Shown here: positions 1 through 12,594 of the stretch, piece after piece
How positions within the stretch are numbered: the stretch's first letter is position 1
Layout: every line of letters starts with the position of its first letter
Source of the DNA: Trachelipus rathkii
Lineage: Eukaryota; Arthropoda; Malacostraca; Isopoda; Trachelipodidae
Assembly: GCA_015478945.1 (NCBI GenBank)
Contig: JABUQX010099157.1
Location: forward strand, 7,501 to 27,500
DNA: 20,000 nt
Reading direction: 5' to 3'
Translations under genes and position numbers: made by a program
Notes under the pieces: generated by a model
What the model was told of the DNA's origin: nothing
What the model saw: the letters and a program-made list of their open reading frames with translations, nothing else
Databases searched by the model: none

Positions 1-1983
1 ACTTCGGCTATAATTATACCCTTAACGTTTCATGCCCAATTAATGAATATTTAATTTACGTCCTCATTACGGGCAAATTAACGGAATGGGCGTGAAGACT
101 CTGGCTCACGCATCACAAAAAATTTTTTCAATCCAACTTCATTTAAGCTAAATTGTCCAAAATCGTTACGTATTAAAGCTTCTTTATAATTTTAATTTTC
201 ATTTTAATTAGAACACTATTAGTAAAATGAGTTGAAGATTCTAGTAGCAACTTACTCTTTATTGATTCTATAATTTGATATTGCATTTATAAGATATAAT
301 ATATTCAGAGACTATTTACCCTGACTCTCCAAAATATTTTTTAATTTTTATAAAATTTACGTAATTACTAGTATCTTCTCTTTAAACGAATCATGAGCGT
401 AAACTTAATAAAAAAATTTAATACTATTTCTAGGGGGCATAAGCGATAATTATCTCATTTAAATAACTAACTATTAATAATAGGAGCGACCTCATCTATA
501 TTAAATCGGATATGTAATAATCATTTCTAGACGATAATGAAATGTTTACGATTCAGTATGCAAATACTTAATGCTTTTTACCTGCAGTGTTAGTCACTAC
601 TAACATTAAATGAATTGAGACAAGAGTATGCCAGGTATCATTTTTGCTACCACAACTATCCGGTGAAGTAGGAATTTAATAATTAGCAAGAATCTTGATC
701 GTTGATTGTAATCTTATAGATTAATAGCCACATACAGAGAATATAAACAACAGCCACTCATTTAAATAGAATCAGTAATAATTGCGCTGAGAGTACCTAT
801 TAAAAGAAGAAATTTTTTGCCGGCGGTTAATGAATTATCTGTTTTACTTCATATTCCTATAAATCAAAGAGGCGCATGAAATGGGGAATTTCCAGTCATG
901 TCAAACATTGAGAAACTATAAAGATATTCCTTAATTTCATGCCTGAAAGTTAAATAAGTCTATAAGCGTATCGCGTTCGTGGCCGTTCTTTAATCTCTCC
1001 ACATAACAACGATTCAAAAAGCTGCTTTTGCGAACTGAGTGGCGAGATATTACTTAATATTTAATTAATTGGTACCAGTTGATGAGTATTGCTTACTGAT
1101 TCGATAACACAAATATATATTTATGTCTTGAAATTAATAGTAATGAACTGTGTGGATGTTTTTATGCGAATACTATATCAAATATTATACAGTTAATGAG
1201 CTCTATTAAGATGTTAAAATAAAAGAGATATTTTAACAATATCAGAATTTCAAATTAACTTTCAGAAATTAATTGAATTTCAAAACAGATCACTTGCAAC
1301 CCACAACATACTTAATCAACTAGGAAGCATAACACATTTTCGCAAGATCAATATCACAATATATAATTAAACCCACAAACTTTGTATGTATTACATATTA
1401 ACAATTAGCTAAAACAAAGATAAATCTATGAATCGCAACTTTACTCACCCCACTTTTTTTTGTTACCACTACAAATAACTAGAGCAAAATGACAAATTAA
1501 CACTCAAAATACAGTCACATGATCATACATAAGAGCGACTGAACAACTTTCATGTCATAACGGAATTATTTGACATACTTCATGGACTATAACAATAAAT
1601 CACGGTGAGAGAGAGCATGTTGAAATTAAATTTCACAACACTAATCTTCAAATTCAATGAGAAATTTTAGGTTCAATATAATTAATTCCAATTCCAGGAA
1701 CACATGGTGATTCCGTTTGAACTAGAAACAGTCTGGATTATAGAATAATGTTATACATTACACTCACGAATATATCTATCTTTATCGTATAATTATACGT
1801 CGAGGCGAGAAAATATACTCTAGTCTATGCGAAATTCCAGTTACATGACTATTGTCGCATACTAAGGAGCAAGAGACACATGTCAGAGAGCATATTGCTA
1901 TAATAATACCTTCTTCTTACATGCGATTGAATGCGAAAAAGCCTGCTTAGCTATCAAGATGGCACTATATGCATATATCATAT

Positions 1984-1999
1984 ACTGATATATATCAGT
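1984..1999. repeat. 16-bp perfect palindrome
   Basis: The sequence ACTGATATATATCAGT reads the same on both strands. It lies in a local TA-rich context, so chance formation is plausible. No function is implied. Confidence 0.5.
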
Positions 2000-2061
2000 T
2001 CTGCGTCATGTCCTATAACTATCTTTAAATCTAAAGAACCCTTCACAGTAACCTGAGGACA

Positions 2062-2135
2062 TTTCACTATTTTTCAGCAAGGAGTGTCGTTCTGCAGAAA
2101 AAATCGAAGAGTTTCACTATTTCTGCGAAGGGACT
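2062..2135 (+). repeat. Short imperfect direct repeat, 50-bp spacing
   Basis: TTTCACTATTTTTCAGCAAG at 2062 recurs as TTTCACTATTTCTGCGAAG at 2112, both followed by a GGA(G/C)T-like string. The first nine bases match exactly, and the starts are 50 bp apart. It could be a two-copy tandem duplication or a chance match in AT-rich DNA. Confidence 0.4.
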
Positions 2136-2238
2136 CAATTTACGTACAGCAATAAAAATAATTTTAGTGTGTCAATATTCTCACACGCGTTGTACTTTAC
2201 TCTGCTAATTAATCAACTTGTAAAAATCCACCATTGGC

Positions 2239-2286
2239 GATTTGAGTAATATAATATTACATTAACTTCAGTAATTTGCTCAAATC
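2239..2286. repeat. Inverted repeat, 11-bp arms
   Basis: GATTTGAGTAA (2239-2249) pairs with TTGCTCAAATC (2276-2286) at 10 of 11 positions around a 26-base AT-rich loop. It could form a hairpin or be a relic of a small inverted-repeat element. No neighbouring feature supports a function. Confidence 0.4.
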
Positions 2287-3879
2287 CGATATAGAGTTTA
2301 TTGTATTTAATTGTTTTAAACTCACTGTTGCTTTGACCAAATATCCTCTTGGCAGCGATATATTTCCAAATTGCACACAATAGACTCAGTAGAGTTCGGC
2401 TGAAATACGAGAGACCAGATCACGTATTAAATATTTACCAGCACACAGCAGTTACGGGAACTTCTAATTTCTGCGCAAAAGTTAAATTATCAGCGCGATA
2501 TAGTTGATTAGGTATTTGGAGCTGACACATCGTAAACGTGAACATAGTGTATAATTTATTTCATACAGTCCATCGCCATAGTGCTTAGTTTATCAGATGT
2601 CGAGGTCTTACATGAAAGAATGCGTAGAGAGAATGGAAAGGCAAATTTGATGTTTTGGAGCAAAAAATTAAAGTGAACGACCAGAGACTACTTCCAATTG
2701 CGGGAATAATTATAGACCCATGTCAACCCCTTCATTAGAGTAACCCAAATCAAAATGACCGAAATATTTAAAAAGAAAAGAATTGAAATTAAGAAACCGC
2801 TGTTAGCAGCTTACCACAGCGCTGCTCATTATGAAAAGAGTCTAAGAGCGCAAATACATTTAATACCCAACCTACCCGAATGCACACCACCTAATTCCAG
2901 CATGATAGGCAATCTACTTCTCACGTATGGAAGAGATACTTTCCCTCAGGACCCGTTGCTCAAAACTTGTGACTAATACTTTCTATCATGACCAATACTT
3001 TTTCTGCATTTATTTTGTCGAACATTGATGAGAGAATTTAAAGTATCGTTTTGACCTATCTAAAACGCTAAATGACATTTATTGAATGTTGGTTCTGAGG
3101 TACATGAGTCAGTTATTGTGAGAAATTATTTTCCCAATATTCGAAATTACCAAGAAACTAACTTTTATTGAGATAGTTAAACTCATATCTAAAAAACAAA
3201 GTGTTTGCTCTTCAGAATAACATTCCACTTCTCAAGACTTGAGCTATAAGATTTATACAATCATTAATCCGAGATTTAAACTAAACTTTACTTTTTATAT
3301 CTTTTCTATTTAACTATGGCCTGAATCGGCACTTTGTTGAGCTTTTAGATCATAAAGTTCGTCCTATGAATGGGTGAAACAGATGACTGTTTGAAATTTC
3401 CCCAGCAGTTCGCTATCCATACTAGGGAATTCATCATTATCCGCTAAATCTATTCCTCAATATATAGGAATTCAATCTAGATAAATATCTGAGGATTTAT
3501 TTACATAGCTGAGAGAATACAATCTTATTTATGGACTTCACTGAGGAGAAAGGGATTGAAAAGACCGGTAGTGAGAATTCTCGGATGGCGGTGCACATGA
3601 GAGGAGAGGACGTTTAGGGAGTTTTAAGTAGGAGAATTATACAGTCGAGTTGTTATAACAGAGGGTTTTGGAGAAACACGTATCATTTTAAAAAGTTGAT
3701 ACCCAAAAATTTCGGAAAAGACAGTCCAGGATTGAGTTTGGGCGAACTCGGTAGTAAGAATAAGTAATAGTAAATTGAAGGGCTCTTTCTACAGATTAGG
3801 TGATATCGTAATAGGCGGCGAAATTATCTTAGGAGTATGGAAGTTTTTATGAGAATGTGAAACTTGATTATATGCCCAT

Positions 3880-4450
3880 AATTAATATTATTTTATGTGA
3901 TATTATTTATTATGTATATTAATTCAAGTATATATATAATAACTATTATATAATGTACAAATATGTATATATACTGTTTTTCTTTTTTCCTTTAATTATT
4001 ATTATTACAAGTAATAAAATACACATTAAAACAAGTAATAAATTAACACCTTTACTAGTGAGATAAGACAAAAGTGTTTCTCTTCACACATAGGATTTAT
4101 TTTATCCATCGCTGAGGCCAATAGGTAAACATCTGTGAATTGTCCTTAATAATATATAATAATTAAATAATATATTATAAGTATAGAATTAAGCTAATTA
4201 ATAATAATTAATAATTTTATACTTTGGTAATAATTTATCAGGATTTTTGAATAAATATAATAAAGAATATCAAATATTGATTATTAGAATAAAATATTCC
4301 ATTTAAAATTTCTCCAGCCGCCATGATGACACACCTATATATGTAATTAATTAATTATATTATTAGCTAAAATTAAATACATTTATTATTAATTATAATA
4401 AAAATAATATAATAATGAATCTGTAAATAATTTAGAAATCAAATTTATTT
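3880..4450. repeat. AT/TA low-complexity tract
   Basis: This stretch is dominated by short runs of TA, ATT and TAA units, with almost no G or C over long intervals. A 12-base string ACAAGTAATAAA occurs twice about 21 bp apart near 4009 and 4030. No gene is visible. Confidence 0.7.
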
Positions 4451-6520
4451 GCGCTAGATTAAAGACAAAAACAATGAATCAATTTTTCAACCTAGTTATA
4501 ATAGTGTCAGTTAAATCAATGATCTAATAATGATGATAATATTACAGAGTAAATTATTTTAAAGTTGCAAATTGAAATTTATAATCGTGTTTTCATTTCC
4601 TTCAGCACCCTGATGTGCTTTTCTCCATGTGCCCCTATAACGAGTTCTTCTTTTACTCTTATCATGTATTTTTTTCCTTGTATTTTTCGGATAGCGGATA
4701 GTTAAGTTTTTTAGAGTCTTGTGTAAAATAAACACTCTCAAGAAAAATTTGCCGTATAGATTATGTTGAACCTTCCATCCTTGGTGCATAGAAGATAAAG
4801 ATTCTCTCTAGTGTGACTAGAAGGCTGGCTTCGCTTTCCAGAGAGTAGAGGTGCTCTGCTTACATCTTAAAAGTGGTCGGCGATTGATATCAGACTTAAC
4901 AAAAGTTGGTTCTCGGAGTAGTTAGTTCGGCACTATGTTTCACGCGACAAAGACAAATGGGTTGTCGGAGTTATGAGAATCGAGTTGATGGAGAGGCGCC
5001 TACACGACCTATGGAAGATTTCTTCTGAGAAGTCTATAACAGCCATCTTATGTTCTTTGAGCTTCTATAGTAGAGGTGAATGATCTTGGTCAACATAGAT
5101 AGCAGTTGTTTGGATTCGGATTTACACATTGCCGGACATTTGAGAAAGCTGAGAAAATAGATTCAATTTAGAAGTCACCTAAAACCAAGTTTAGTATCAT
5201 AATATAAAACTTATCTAATTTTAACACATAAAAAGACACATATTTACACCACATGTTACTATAAAGTTGTTAAATAGAAAAGGAAAATTGTGCAACAATT
5301 GGCATATGCATATATACTAATCAGAATTATAGTAATGGAACAGTGGTTTTAGCTTAGATGAGTATAATACATTCAATTGAGGTGCTAAAAATATATAACA
5401 ACTAAAAAGTAGTTCCATTTTAATATGAAATACACATAAATTTAGATTTATTTTCATTTTTACAATAGAAAAATTAAAAACTATTTTATAAAAAAGAATG
5501 AAATATATACTAAGATATAAAAAATATTCCAGGGAATGTAAAAATGAGTCTAGTATTTCCTGACTTATTGAGTGTACTTCCTAATGTTAAAGTATAAGAA
5601 GAAACACACAAAAAAATATATTAGAAATATATATTAATAATCTTCCATATTATCTTACCCGTACATTTAAATATCCTATTTTGAGAATTTAGGGTTTTAT
5701 AAACTCTTTGTAATGTTTATTATATTTTTTTTATTATTTTTAATTTCATTAAGACATAACTAACAGAATTACTGAAAATTCTCGATAAATATGAGCATTT
5801 TTTATATGATACATAAATAAGTTTATCATCTAAGCAGGGGAAGTTACTTAAAGAATACAATAGAAAAAATATAATCTGACAATTAAATCAGCTGTAAATT
5901 ATTAAGCTTAGGACTTCGTTATTAATTTTTTTTTTTATTTGACTAAAAATGGATGAGAATAGGTATGTTGTAGAGCAATCTAAATTACTATAGTGAAGAG
6001 TACCGTTTTCCCTTAATTGGACAATATAGAGTTAGAGTAGAGTAGCGTAGTTAAAGATAATGAAATCAAAAACCAGTTCAACAGAATCAATACGAGCAAA
6101 TGATATGACCAACACATAAAAATGTCCTGTATTGAAAAGTGTGTGCATGAATTGGTTATCTTCATTCAATAATTCAATGATATATGAATCAAATTGTAAA
6201 GGGGTAAGAGAAAGGAAAGTCGAGGGGAGTGGATAAAAGAAAGGCTGCCACTGACCGTTGTGAGTTTGCATTCGGAGCAGGGAAGGAATGATTTGTATTT
6301 GAATGGGTGAATGGAATTCAGAGGGCAAAGAGATATCGACCTAGCCAGAGTGTAGGGAAATTGAAATCTTTCGGCCTACAATCTATCCTTCACTTCATTA
6401 TCATTCCTTCAGTTCTTCCCCCATTTTTATTCCTTTTTCGCGCTCTCATAGTTTTGCCTAGTCTAAGTGTTGAGTGTTTCACATGTTTTATATATATATT
6501 ATTTTACATTTTATACTAAT
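4450..6520. other. AT-rich intergenic DNA, no gene recognised
   Basis: Between 4600 and 5160 base composition is more balanced, and there is a compact dyad TCTAGT-GTG-ACTAGA at 4807-4821. A minus-strand frame of 76 codons (4559-4789) encodes a basic peptide of no family I recognise. Between 6180 and 6420 there is another more balanced patch with opposed small frames on the two strands, also unrecognised. I regard all of these as chance frames or remnants too old to name. The rest is AT-rich and featureless. Confidence 0.5.
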
Positions 6521-6787
6521 TTAAGCATATATATATAATATATTTATGAAAAAATTATTCAATATTTTATATAAAGAACAAAAAGTTATATAAAATATGT
6601 CTGAAATATAGTAGATAGTAATAAAGCATAGGGAAATAAATATATCATAATTTCAATTATAGTAGAGGAACTGATATTATATATATACTTAGTATACGAC
6701 TATATTCAGCTAGCTCGCTTTTGCTTTTCTGTTAATTCCATACTATCTAGCTTAAAGTAGCTATCTTCATTATAAATCTATGCACTA

Positions 6788-6836
6788 ATTATATTTGTCG
6801 ATTCCGGCGCGAATATTTCAGATGGTAGAGTATATT
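6788..6836 (+). repeat. Dispersed direct repeat, copy A
   Basis: The block opens with ATTATATTTGTCG and, after a diverged spacer, continues with GAATATTTCAGATGGTA. The same arrangement recurs at 7299-7347 in the same orientation. A poorly conserved GCTTTTG/GCTTTTC string about 70 bp upstream of each copy hints that the repeat unit is longer. The copies flank a strongly TA-rich interval. Confidence 0.65.
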
Positions 6837-7009
6837 TACAGGCCCCTAGTTAAATGATATTATATATATACTTATAAATATACCGAAATTATCTATTCTA
6901 AAAGGTTAATCCTACCTATATAAATTATACTTACAGCACATTATATTACTATATCATCAAACTCGTACATATTAAATCAAGCTATATACTACTACTATTA
7001 ATATAGCTA

Positions 7010-7230
7010 TTCTTCAGATATATATAATTTATATTATAATTCAAATATTTATAATAGTATTATTATAATATTATTTAATATTTTAAAAATATTATAATAT
7101 ATATATAAATAGTATTTAATATATATATATATATACTCATATAGTATTTATATATTATTAATTAATAATATAATTTATTATAATATATAATATATATTAT
7201 ATATTAATAATTATATATATATATTATGCT
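7010..7230. repeat. TA-rich microsatellite block
   Basis: Nearly uninterrupted A and T, with many ATATAT, TATTATA and TAATATTA units. There is no coding potential. Together with its surroundings from about 6520 it separates the two direct repeat copies at 6788 and 7299. Confidence 0.85.
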
Positions 7231-7298
7231 TTTGTTTTTATTATCAAATAATTTTATTAAATTATCTTTATTCCTTAATTAAATTAATATTATCTAAA

Positions 7299-7347
7299 AT
7301 TATATTTGTCGTCAGCCCTAGGAATATTTCAGGTGGTAAATTATGCT
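7299..7347 (+). repeat. Dispersed direct repeat, copy B
   Basis: Begins with the same 13 bases as copy A (ATTATATTTGTCG), then GAATATTTCAGGTGGTA in the equivalent place. The shared GAATATTTCAG core followed by TGGTA is well beyond what AT-rich background would give. The start lies 511 bp downstream of copy A's start. Confidence 0.65.
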
Positions 7348-7577
7348 GATATCTCGTTTATTTTTACCTCGAGTTTAGTATTTTATTAACGCGTATTTTT
7401 TTATTTATGAATAATAAAAATAATAAAAAAGTGTTTTTTTTTCTTTTTTTTTTAGTTTATATAACAAATAAGTTTTATGATTTTAAAATTATGCAGAAAT
7501 CTGAGTAGGCTTAGACAACAAGTTAATAATAATTACCGAAGCGAGCGTAAACTTTTGGACAGCCAGGCAACCAGACA

Positions 7578-7675
7578 AGGTCACTTGACAAAGGTCACCA
7601 AGTTACCAAAGGTCACCAAAGGTCACCCAAAGGTCACCAAAGGTCACCGAAGGTCAAAAGGTCACACACAGGTCA
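7578..7675 (+). repeat. Tandem AGGTCACCAA array
   Basis: A roughly 10-bp unit, AGGTCACCAA with variants, is tandemly repeated. The hexamer AGGTCA occurs nine times, starting at 7578, 7592, 7610, 7620, 7631, 7641, 7651, 7659 and 7670, with one decayed copy (AGTTAC) at 7601. Further decayed units run to about 7710. AGGTCA is the classical half-site bound by many nuclear receptors, and the spacings here give direct repeats with 2-, 4- and 5-base gaps. That regulatory reading is inference. A degenerate minisatellite is the simpler description. The small plus-strand frame across it is a by-product of the repeat. Confidence 0.85.
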
Positions 7676-7710
7676 CCAAACGGTACGAAAGGTGACGAAA
7701 GGCATCAAAA

Positions 7711-9000
7711 GTGCCTAAATATCATTAGGGCACAATAGCAGAGTATGTTATATTATATTTTTGTCTAAAAACAGTGAAAATAATTTTATTTTCTAAAAAA
7801 TATAACATAAATTGTTATAATTAAACGTCCGCCGCGCGAGTAAACAGGAAAATTTTGTAAAAATTGTTATTTACATGTAGACACCCCCTACTAACCTACT
7901 AAGTATTAAAATAAAGTTATTCGCTCTGCCCGTCGAAGCAACTCGAGAGATGTTTATAGATATTCCAACAATCTTTGTAGAATAACAAAATTTATGGTTG
8001 TCTATATACTATATATAAAATTATGAGATTTCATAACTTAATAAAAATATTTATAATTGTAAATAATGCATTCATGATAGAAGAACTTTAGGCTCATTGA
8101 GAGAACTACTTTATGAAAATGTCCTATGACACAAATAAAGTTGAAATGAATAAGTATCTCACTTGGATCCTCAGTATATAAGTAGACTAGAAAAAGGGGA
8201 TAGGCTGTTCTTAAGTTAATTAAATTAATTAATTTGAAGATTATATTAATAAATAAATTATTATATATGCAGTATAGAACTTTTAGATGATTTTATTAAA
8301 TAATTTATTGAAAGAAAATTATATTTTTATTTGAATAGAAAACTTAATATTTTTTAATAATTCGAAAGGAATTAGTTTTTCAATTTGATGGAACATTGAG
8401 TAACTTTAGATTATGTTTTTTTATGTGTATTTAATAATGTCGAAAACTGTCTCGTATATTTGAACTTTAGAATTTAAAGTGATTACTATCTTAATTTTAT
8501 TTTTTTAAGATGTCATATATGTGATGTCCCTTAGAACGTTGAATCAGTAATATATGTAGCATTGAGAAATCGAATAAAATAAATTTATTATTTAATACGA
8601 GTATAATCTAAATGTTAATTGATCAGACTTATGGTTTGTGTTAAAATAGGAACTTTAATTTTTTATTATGAAACAATGAGAATAAATGCTATTGGTAAAC
8701 ATATTTATGCGATAACACGTTATGAAATCTTTTGAAAACTTTTACCTTCAGAAAAAGAAAAATTGTATTTTTAATCTTTTTGAAATCAGTTTAAGATCTA
8801 CGTTGTCTATTTGCTAAATCTTGAGATTCATATAAAGTTTAAATATGAACTCTGTTTTTAGAAACCATAGATCTTAGTTTCTACTATGCATAACATGTGA
8901 ATGCTCACTCTCTGCTACACTATTTGAAGTATGATTACTTAAGGTATAGCACGGACCATTGACCCTAATGGTTGCTTCAGGGGAGCTGAAGGAGAATATA
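7711..9000. other. AT-rich DNA, no gene recognised
   Basis: No open frame of note. Two small adjacent dyads lie near 8956-8995: CCATT-GACCCT-AATGG, then CTTCA-GGGGAGC-TGAAG. Neither is followed by a T tract or paired with a gene, so I assign no role. Confidence 0.5.
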
Positions 9001-11950
9001 AAGACTTTTAGAAATAAAGATTCAAACAAGAAAAGAGAAAAAGAGGCACATGATGATAACCAATAAATGCAAGACGAATCACGCCGTGATGTTCAATTCT
9101 ATTGATGAAGAACCAGATTATCAAACGTAGTCTGCAAAAACTACGGACCGACAGAGAAACAGAAGAGAATAAAGGAGGCAGAACCCAGATAGGAAGGCAT
9201 ATCTCACACAAAAGGGTGTTGGACAACTCTCCGTATTCTACTTCTTCTACATTGATACCAATATGTCTTACTTCAACAAATCGAGATAGCGATATAGAGA
9301 ATGGCATCAAACCCAGAGTAAAACAGAGAGATTATTCAACAAGATAATCGACCTAAAGGTATCCGCCACAAAAGAGTAATGTTTTAAGGAAAAATAAGTT
9401 TTTATATACATCTTTGAAATAGTACAATCAAGGGGAGAGGCCATTCCCCTTGTCAAATTAGATAGAACTGTTGGCGCTACATAGGAATGTGAACAAACAA
9501 GAAAGAGTTATCAAATTAGTCATACTGAGTTTAGTGAGTATCTTGGGGACAGACCCAAGCAAGGTAGATACTACTATGTATGGAGGTATCAACACTCAGA
9601 ACTTCCGTGGATAGGCCACAATACCTGTTAAATAATTCCTTCTTAAATATGCCGCTATATTACACAAAAGCAGCTGCAAAATATTTTTACAATTTTTCAT
9701 GAGCACTGGATACAATATACATACCTATAATGCGGAATACCTCCTAATGAGGGAGATAATTAATAGCTGAATACGCACTATGGCGTCGTGCCCTTGCTAT
9801 CTCAGAATTGCTAAAGAATTAAAATTGTATGAGTAGAAATACAAGACAAAGTTTATGGGTATAGGGCATTATTTTGAGGATGTATTCTTACAAACGTTGC
9901 AAAGATCAGAGAAAAGAATACCTCACGTTTCAATCCTGAAAATAAGTGATAAGACGCACCATTCTGGGAAAAAATTAAGACTATGCCAAAGATTACCGAT
10001 CTCTGTTGATTGCACACTACGGAGCCCCGCAACTCACACTTAAGGTAAAGAACTAGCGCAATTCTCGAAGTGAAGACCGAGAAGATTCATGAATTCAACG
10101 AAATTCTCTCAAGCAACGCAAACACAAACGAGACAGCACTTCTTTCTGCTTTTTATGAAAACAGATTCATGAGAAAATTTTTAAAAGGAGCTCACATGTA
10201 ATTCATATCTAATTAGATGTCATGGATGCTGTGAGAAGAATCTCGTAATGGAATATTATAGCTACACACATCAGATCACCTACTAAGGAAGATCATGTGA
10301 TGAAGAAATCCTTTGCACTAACTATTCAGAACAGATAATTACTTTTAATTATGATAAAGATTATTAAGAGAGGAGAGATATGGAATGAACTTCAGAAGGA
10401 TATCACAGAGATTAGAGAATAAATGATGGCTTAAAGTCTATTAAAGCCAGTACTATAATTTCGTAGAAACTTTTATAGGACGAAACTAGTAGTCAATAGC
10501 AGCAGGTGATACTTCGATACTTCCAACTAATAATGAACTACAATAAGAAGACAGAATAAAAATGAGAGAAAGAATACAGCTAGAACCGTTAATTTCTTAT
10601 AAATTGGTGGACAGGAGAAATTAGAACTAATAGTTACATGAGAAAAGACTGATAAAGTAAAGTAACAAATATAATCTTCCCTTGCGACAGAACATGGAAT
10701 GGGGAGTAATCAAAAAGCAATACTTTCCAAGATTGTTAGTGAAGAGACCCCTATTCTCCATCGAGCTAAAACTGTAGAATAAAAGGAGTATGTCAGAAAT
10801 TCCGGGTAAAATAAAGTTAACTTGGGACTACTCTGCTAAAATGTGCAAGTCTAGGTACATTTCCGACTGTGGCTTGATATTACACCAATACCTGCAGACG
10901 TAAATGTAAGGAAAGTTTCAATGGCTCGGGTGGTTTCAAACCTCTAATTTGCAAGAATGCCCACTGATGTTGATAGAGTAATAGGAATAAGAAATAAATG
11001 GTTAGAATCATGACACATTAATAACCCACTTGATTTTTGATAAGGGGTGAAAGCTGAGAGTCGGATTAAAAATGGATATCCAAATATCTAGAAAGCTCAT
11101 ATCTTAACCATAAGAAGAGCGAGCTATATGTAAAGAGTGTTCAGAGAAAAGCAGCCAGAAGATAATCAGCTGAATTCTTCTAATACAGCTTATATTACCT
11201 AACAGAGTAATATCTGGAAGCTGAGAATGAGAAGAAGAGACGAACAGTTTTATCATACCCGATCTATACAGTCAGAAGTAGAACAAATTTATAGATTCTA
11301 ATGGCTAAAGGATTTATGAGAAATGGTAATTGAATAGATAAAAAGAAATACTTATCAAGACTTAAAGATAGAGAGGTTATATATAGTAATTAACACTAAG
11401 CTTCTATTGGTGTATAAAATATTATAGAACATCCATAGTAAAATTGGTAATGTCATTATTAGTTATTCAATTATTTTTATGAACACCTCCAAACAAAGTC
11501 AGAGACGAGAGTTGAAGTTAATATAGCTATAATTATTAGTTGGACGGTAAAAATTACGTCTTAATAGCTTTTAAAAAGATTATTTCAAATATAATGAGGC
11601 GTTATTAAACTGTCTCTTAAAAGAAGGCTGATTATAATTCGAGATGAGATTGAATCAGCAACTGAACACCATTACTTGGAAGATACTAGACATCTACTAC
11701 TACTCGTATTTATCTAGTCTTATAGAAGTAACTAATACGAGACCTTTTACTGCACTGAGCATACTTTTTAAGTTATATGAGCTTGGGAGCACTGGAGTCT
11801 TGAATGTGAATTTATCAACTTAGAAGTATCAAGATCTTCTAGCTGTAGAAACCTATCAATAGAACCTAATACTGCATTATATCTGCGAATTGAGATTTAA
11901 GAAGATGAAATAAGAAATAAACATATAACTTATATTGCACAATTAGGAAT
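9000..11950. other. More balanced, purine-rich region with broken frames, unidentified
   Basis: This stretch differs from both flanks. It has essentially no (TA)n runs, it is purine-rich on the plus strand, and it has several short open stretches in various frames: 9102-9347, 9855-10043, and an ATG-less stretch of about 50 codons around 9470-9620 that includes ILGTDPSKVDTTMYGG. All are closed by stops, and I recognise no catalytic motif or domain. It may be a long-dead transposable element or viral insertion, or diverged unique DNA. I cannot choose between these from sequence alone. Confidence 0.35.
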
Positions 11951-12002
11951 AATTACTTATCTCAAAATTAAAATGAAATAGTATACTAGAAATGACAAGA
12001 AT

Positions 12003-12335
12003 TTATATATAAAAGATTTAGAATATATAGAGATTTATTTAAATAAAAAAAATATTATATTATATAATACAATATTTTTATAAATATAAATAAAATAATA
12101 TATATATATTATATATATATATATATATTATTAATATAAATATATATATATATTATATATATAATTATATTATATTATATTGTAATATAAATAAAGTACA
12201 TATATATATATATATATATATAGTTAATATATATATACCATCATATATATCATATATATAATATATAATATATATATATATAATTATATCAGTATATATA
12301 GAATAATATATATATATATGAATATAATATATATT
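12003..12335. repeat. TA microsatellite block
   Basis: Long (TA)n, (TATAA)n and (TATTA)n runs with almost no G or C. It directly precedes the left end of the inverted-repeat element that begins at 12340. Confidence 0.9.
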
Positions 12336-12447
12336 GAAACAGCTTTTAGTATAACCGTCATATGTAACTAAAAACTATTATTGCTACAGTAAAACGCAAT
12401 ACTATTATGGAGCATGCCTTTGCCACTAAAAATATTGTCCGAAAATG

Positions 12448-12482
<35 letters not shown>
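12448..12482 (+). repeat. Poly(A) tract, 35 bases
   Basis: Uninterrupted A35 between the outer and inner left arms of the inverted-repeat element. Its counterpart on the other side is T18 at 13134-13151. Homopolymer lengths are prone to assembly error. Confidence 0.95.
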
Positions 12483-12489
<7 letters not shown>

Positions 12490-12594
12490 ATTATATCTCA
12501 AAAACTACAAAATAGCTACAGATGAAAAGGAATACATTGTTTGGAATCCTGGTGAAACCTATTTCACAAGGAAAATGGCTTTTATACGGCAGCC

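Larger units (their letters stand above)
1..3880. other. AT-rich noncoding DNA, no gene recognised
   Basis: I see no convincing coding region here. Stops are frequent in all frames. The longest ATG-started frame (2755-2976, plus strand, 73 codons) is lysine-rich at its start and resembles no family I know. Composition is AT-rich but not microsatellite-like, so the stretch reads as unique or very old repeat DNA. The only structure I could support is a handful of small dyads and a short direct repeat, listed separately. Confidence 0.6.

Noticed and set aside
2755..2976. 73-codon plus-strand frame
   Set aside because: No recognised domain, no supporting context, and a length expected by chance in 20 kb.
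4559..4789. 76-codon minus-strand frame, basic C-terminal half
   Set aside because: No family recognised. An in-frame stop lies a few codons upstream of the ATG, and AT-rich flanks give no promoter or neighbouring exon.
4805..4846. Possible small structured RNA (CTCTCT...AGAGAG stem with an inner TCTAGT-GTG-ACTAGA hairpin)
   Set aside because: Short stems of low complexity, no family features such as Sm sites or tRNA arms, and no second copy seen.
6032..6519. Opposed frames of 98 codons (minus, 6032-6328) and 70 codons (plus, 6307-6519)
   Set aside because: Neither resembles a known protein, and the plus frame ends in a TA/T-rich hydrophobic tail typical of chance frames.
7577..7710. CRISPR array
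   Set aside because: The AGGTCACCAA units are contiguous 10-mers with no unique spacers, and the window is eukaryotic in character.
8956..8995. Two adjacent hairpins resembling a terminator
   Set aside because: Stems of only five pairs, no following T run and no upstream gene.
12448..12482. Poly(A) as a retroposon tail
   Set aside because: It lies inside an inverted-repeat element and is mirrored by poly(T) at 13134-13151, so a retroposed 3' end is not needed to explain it.
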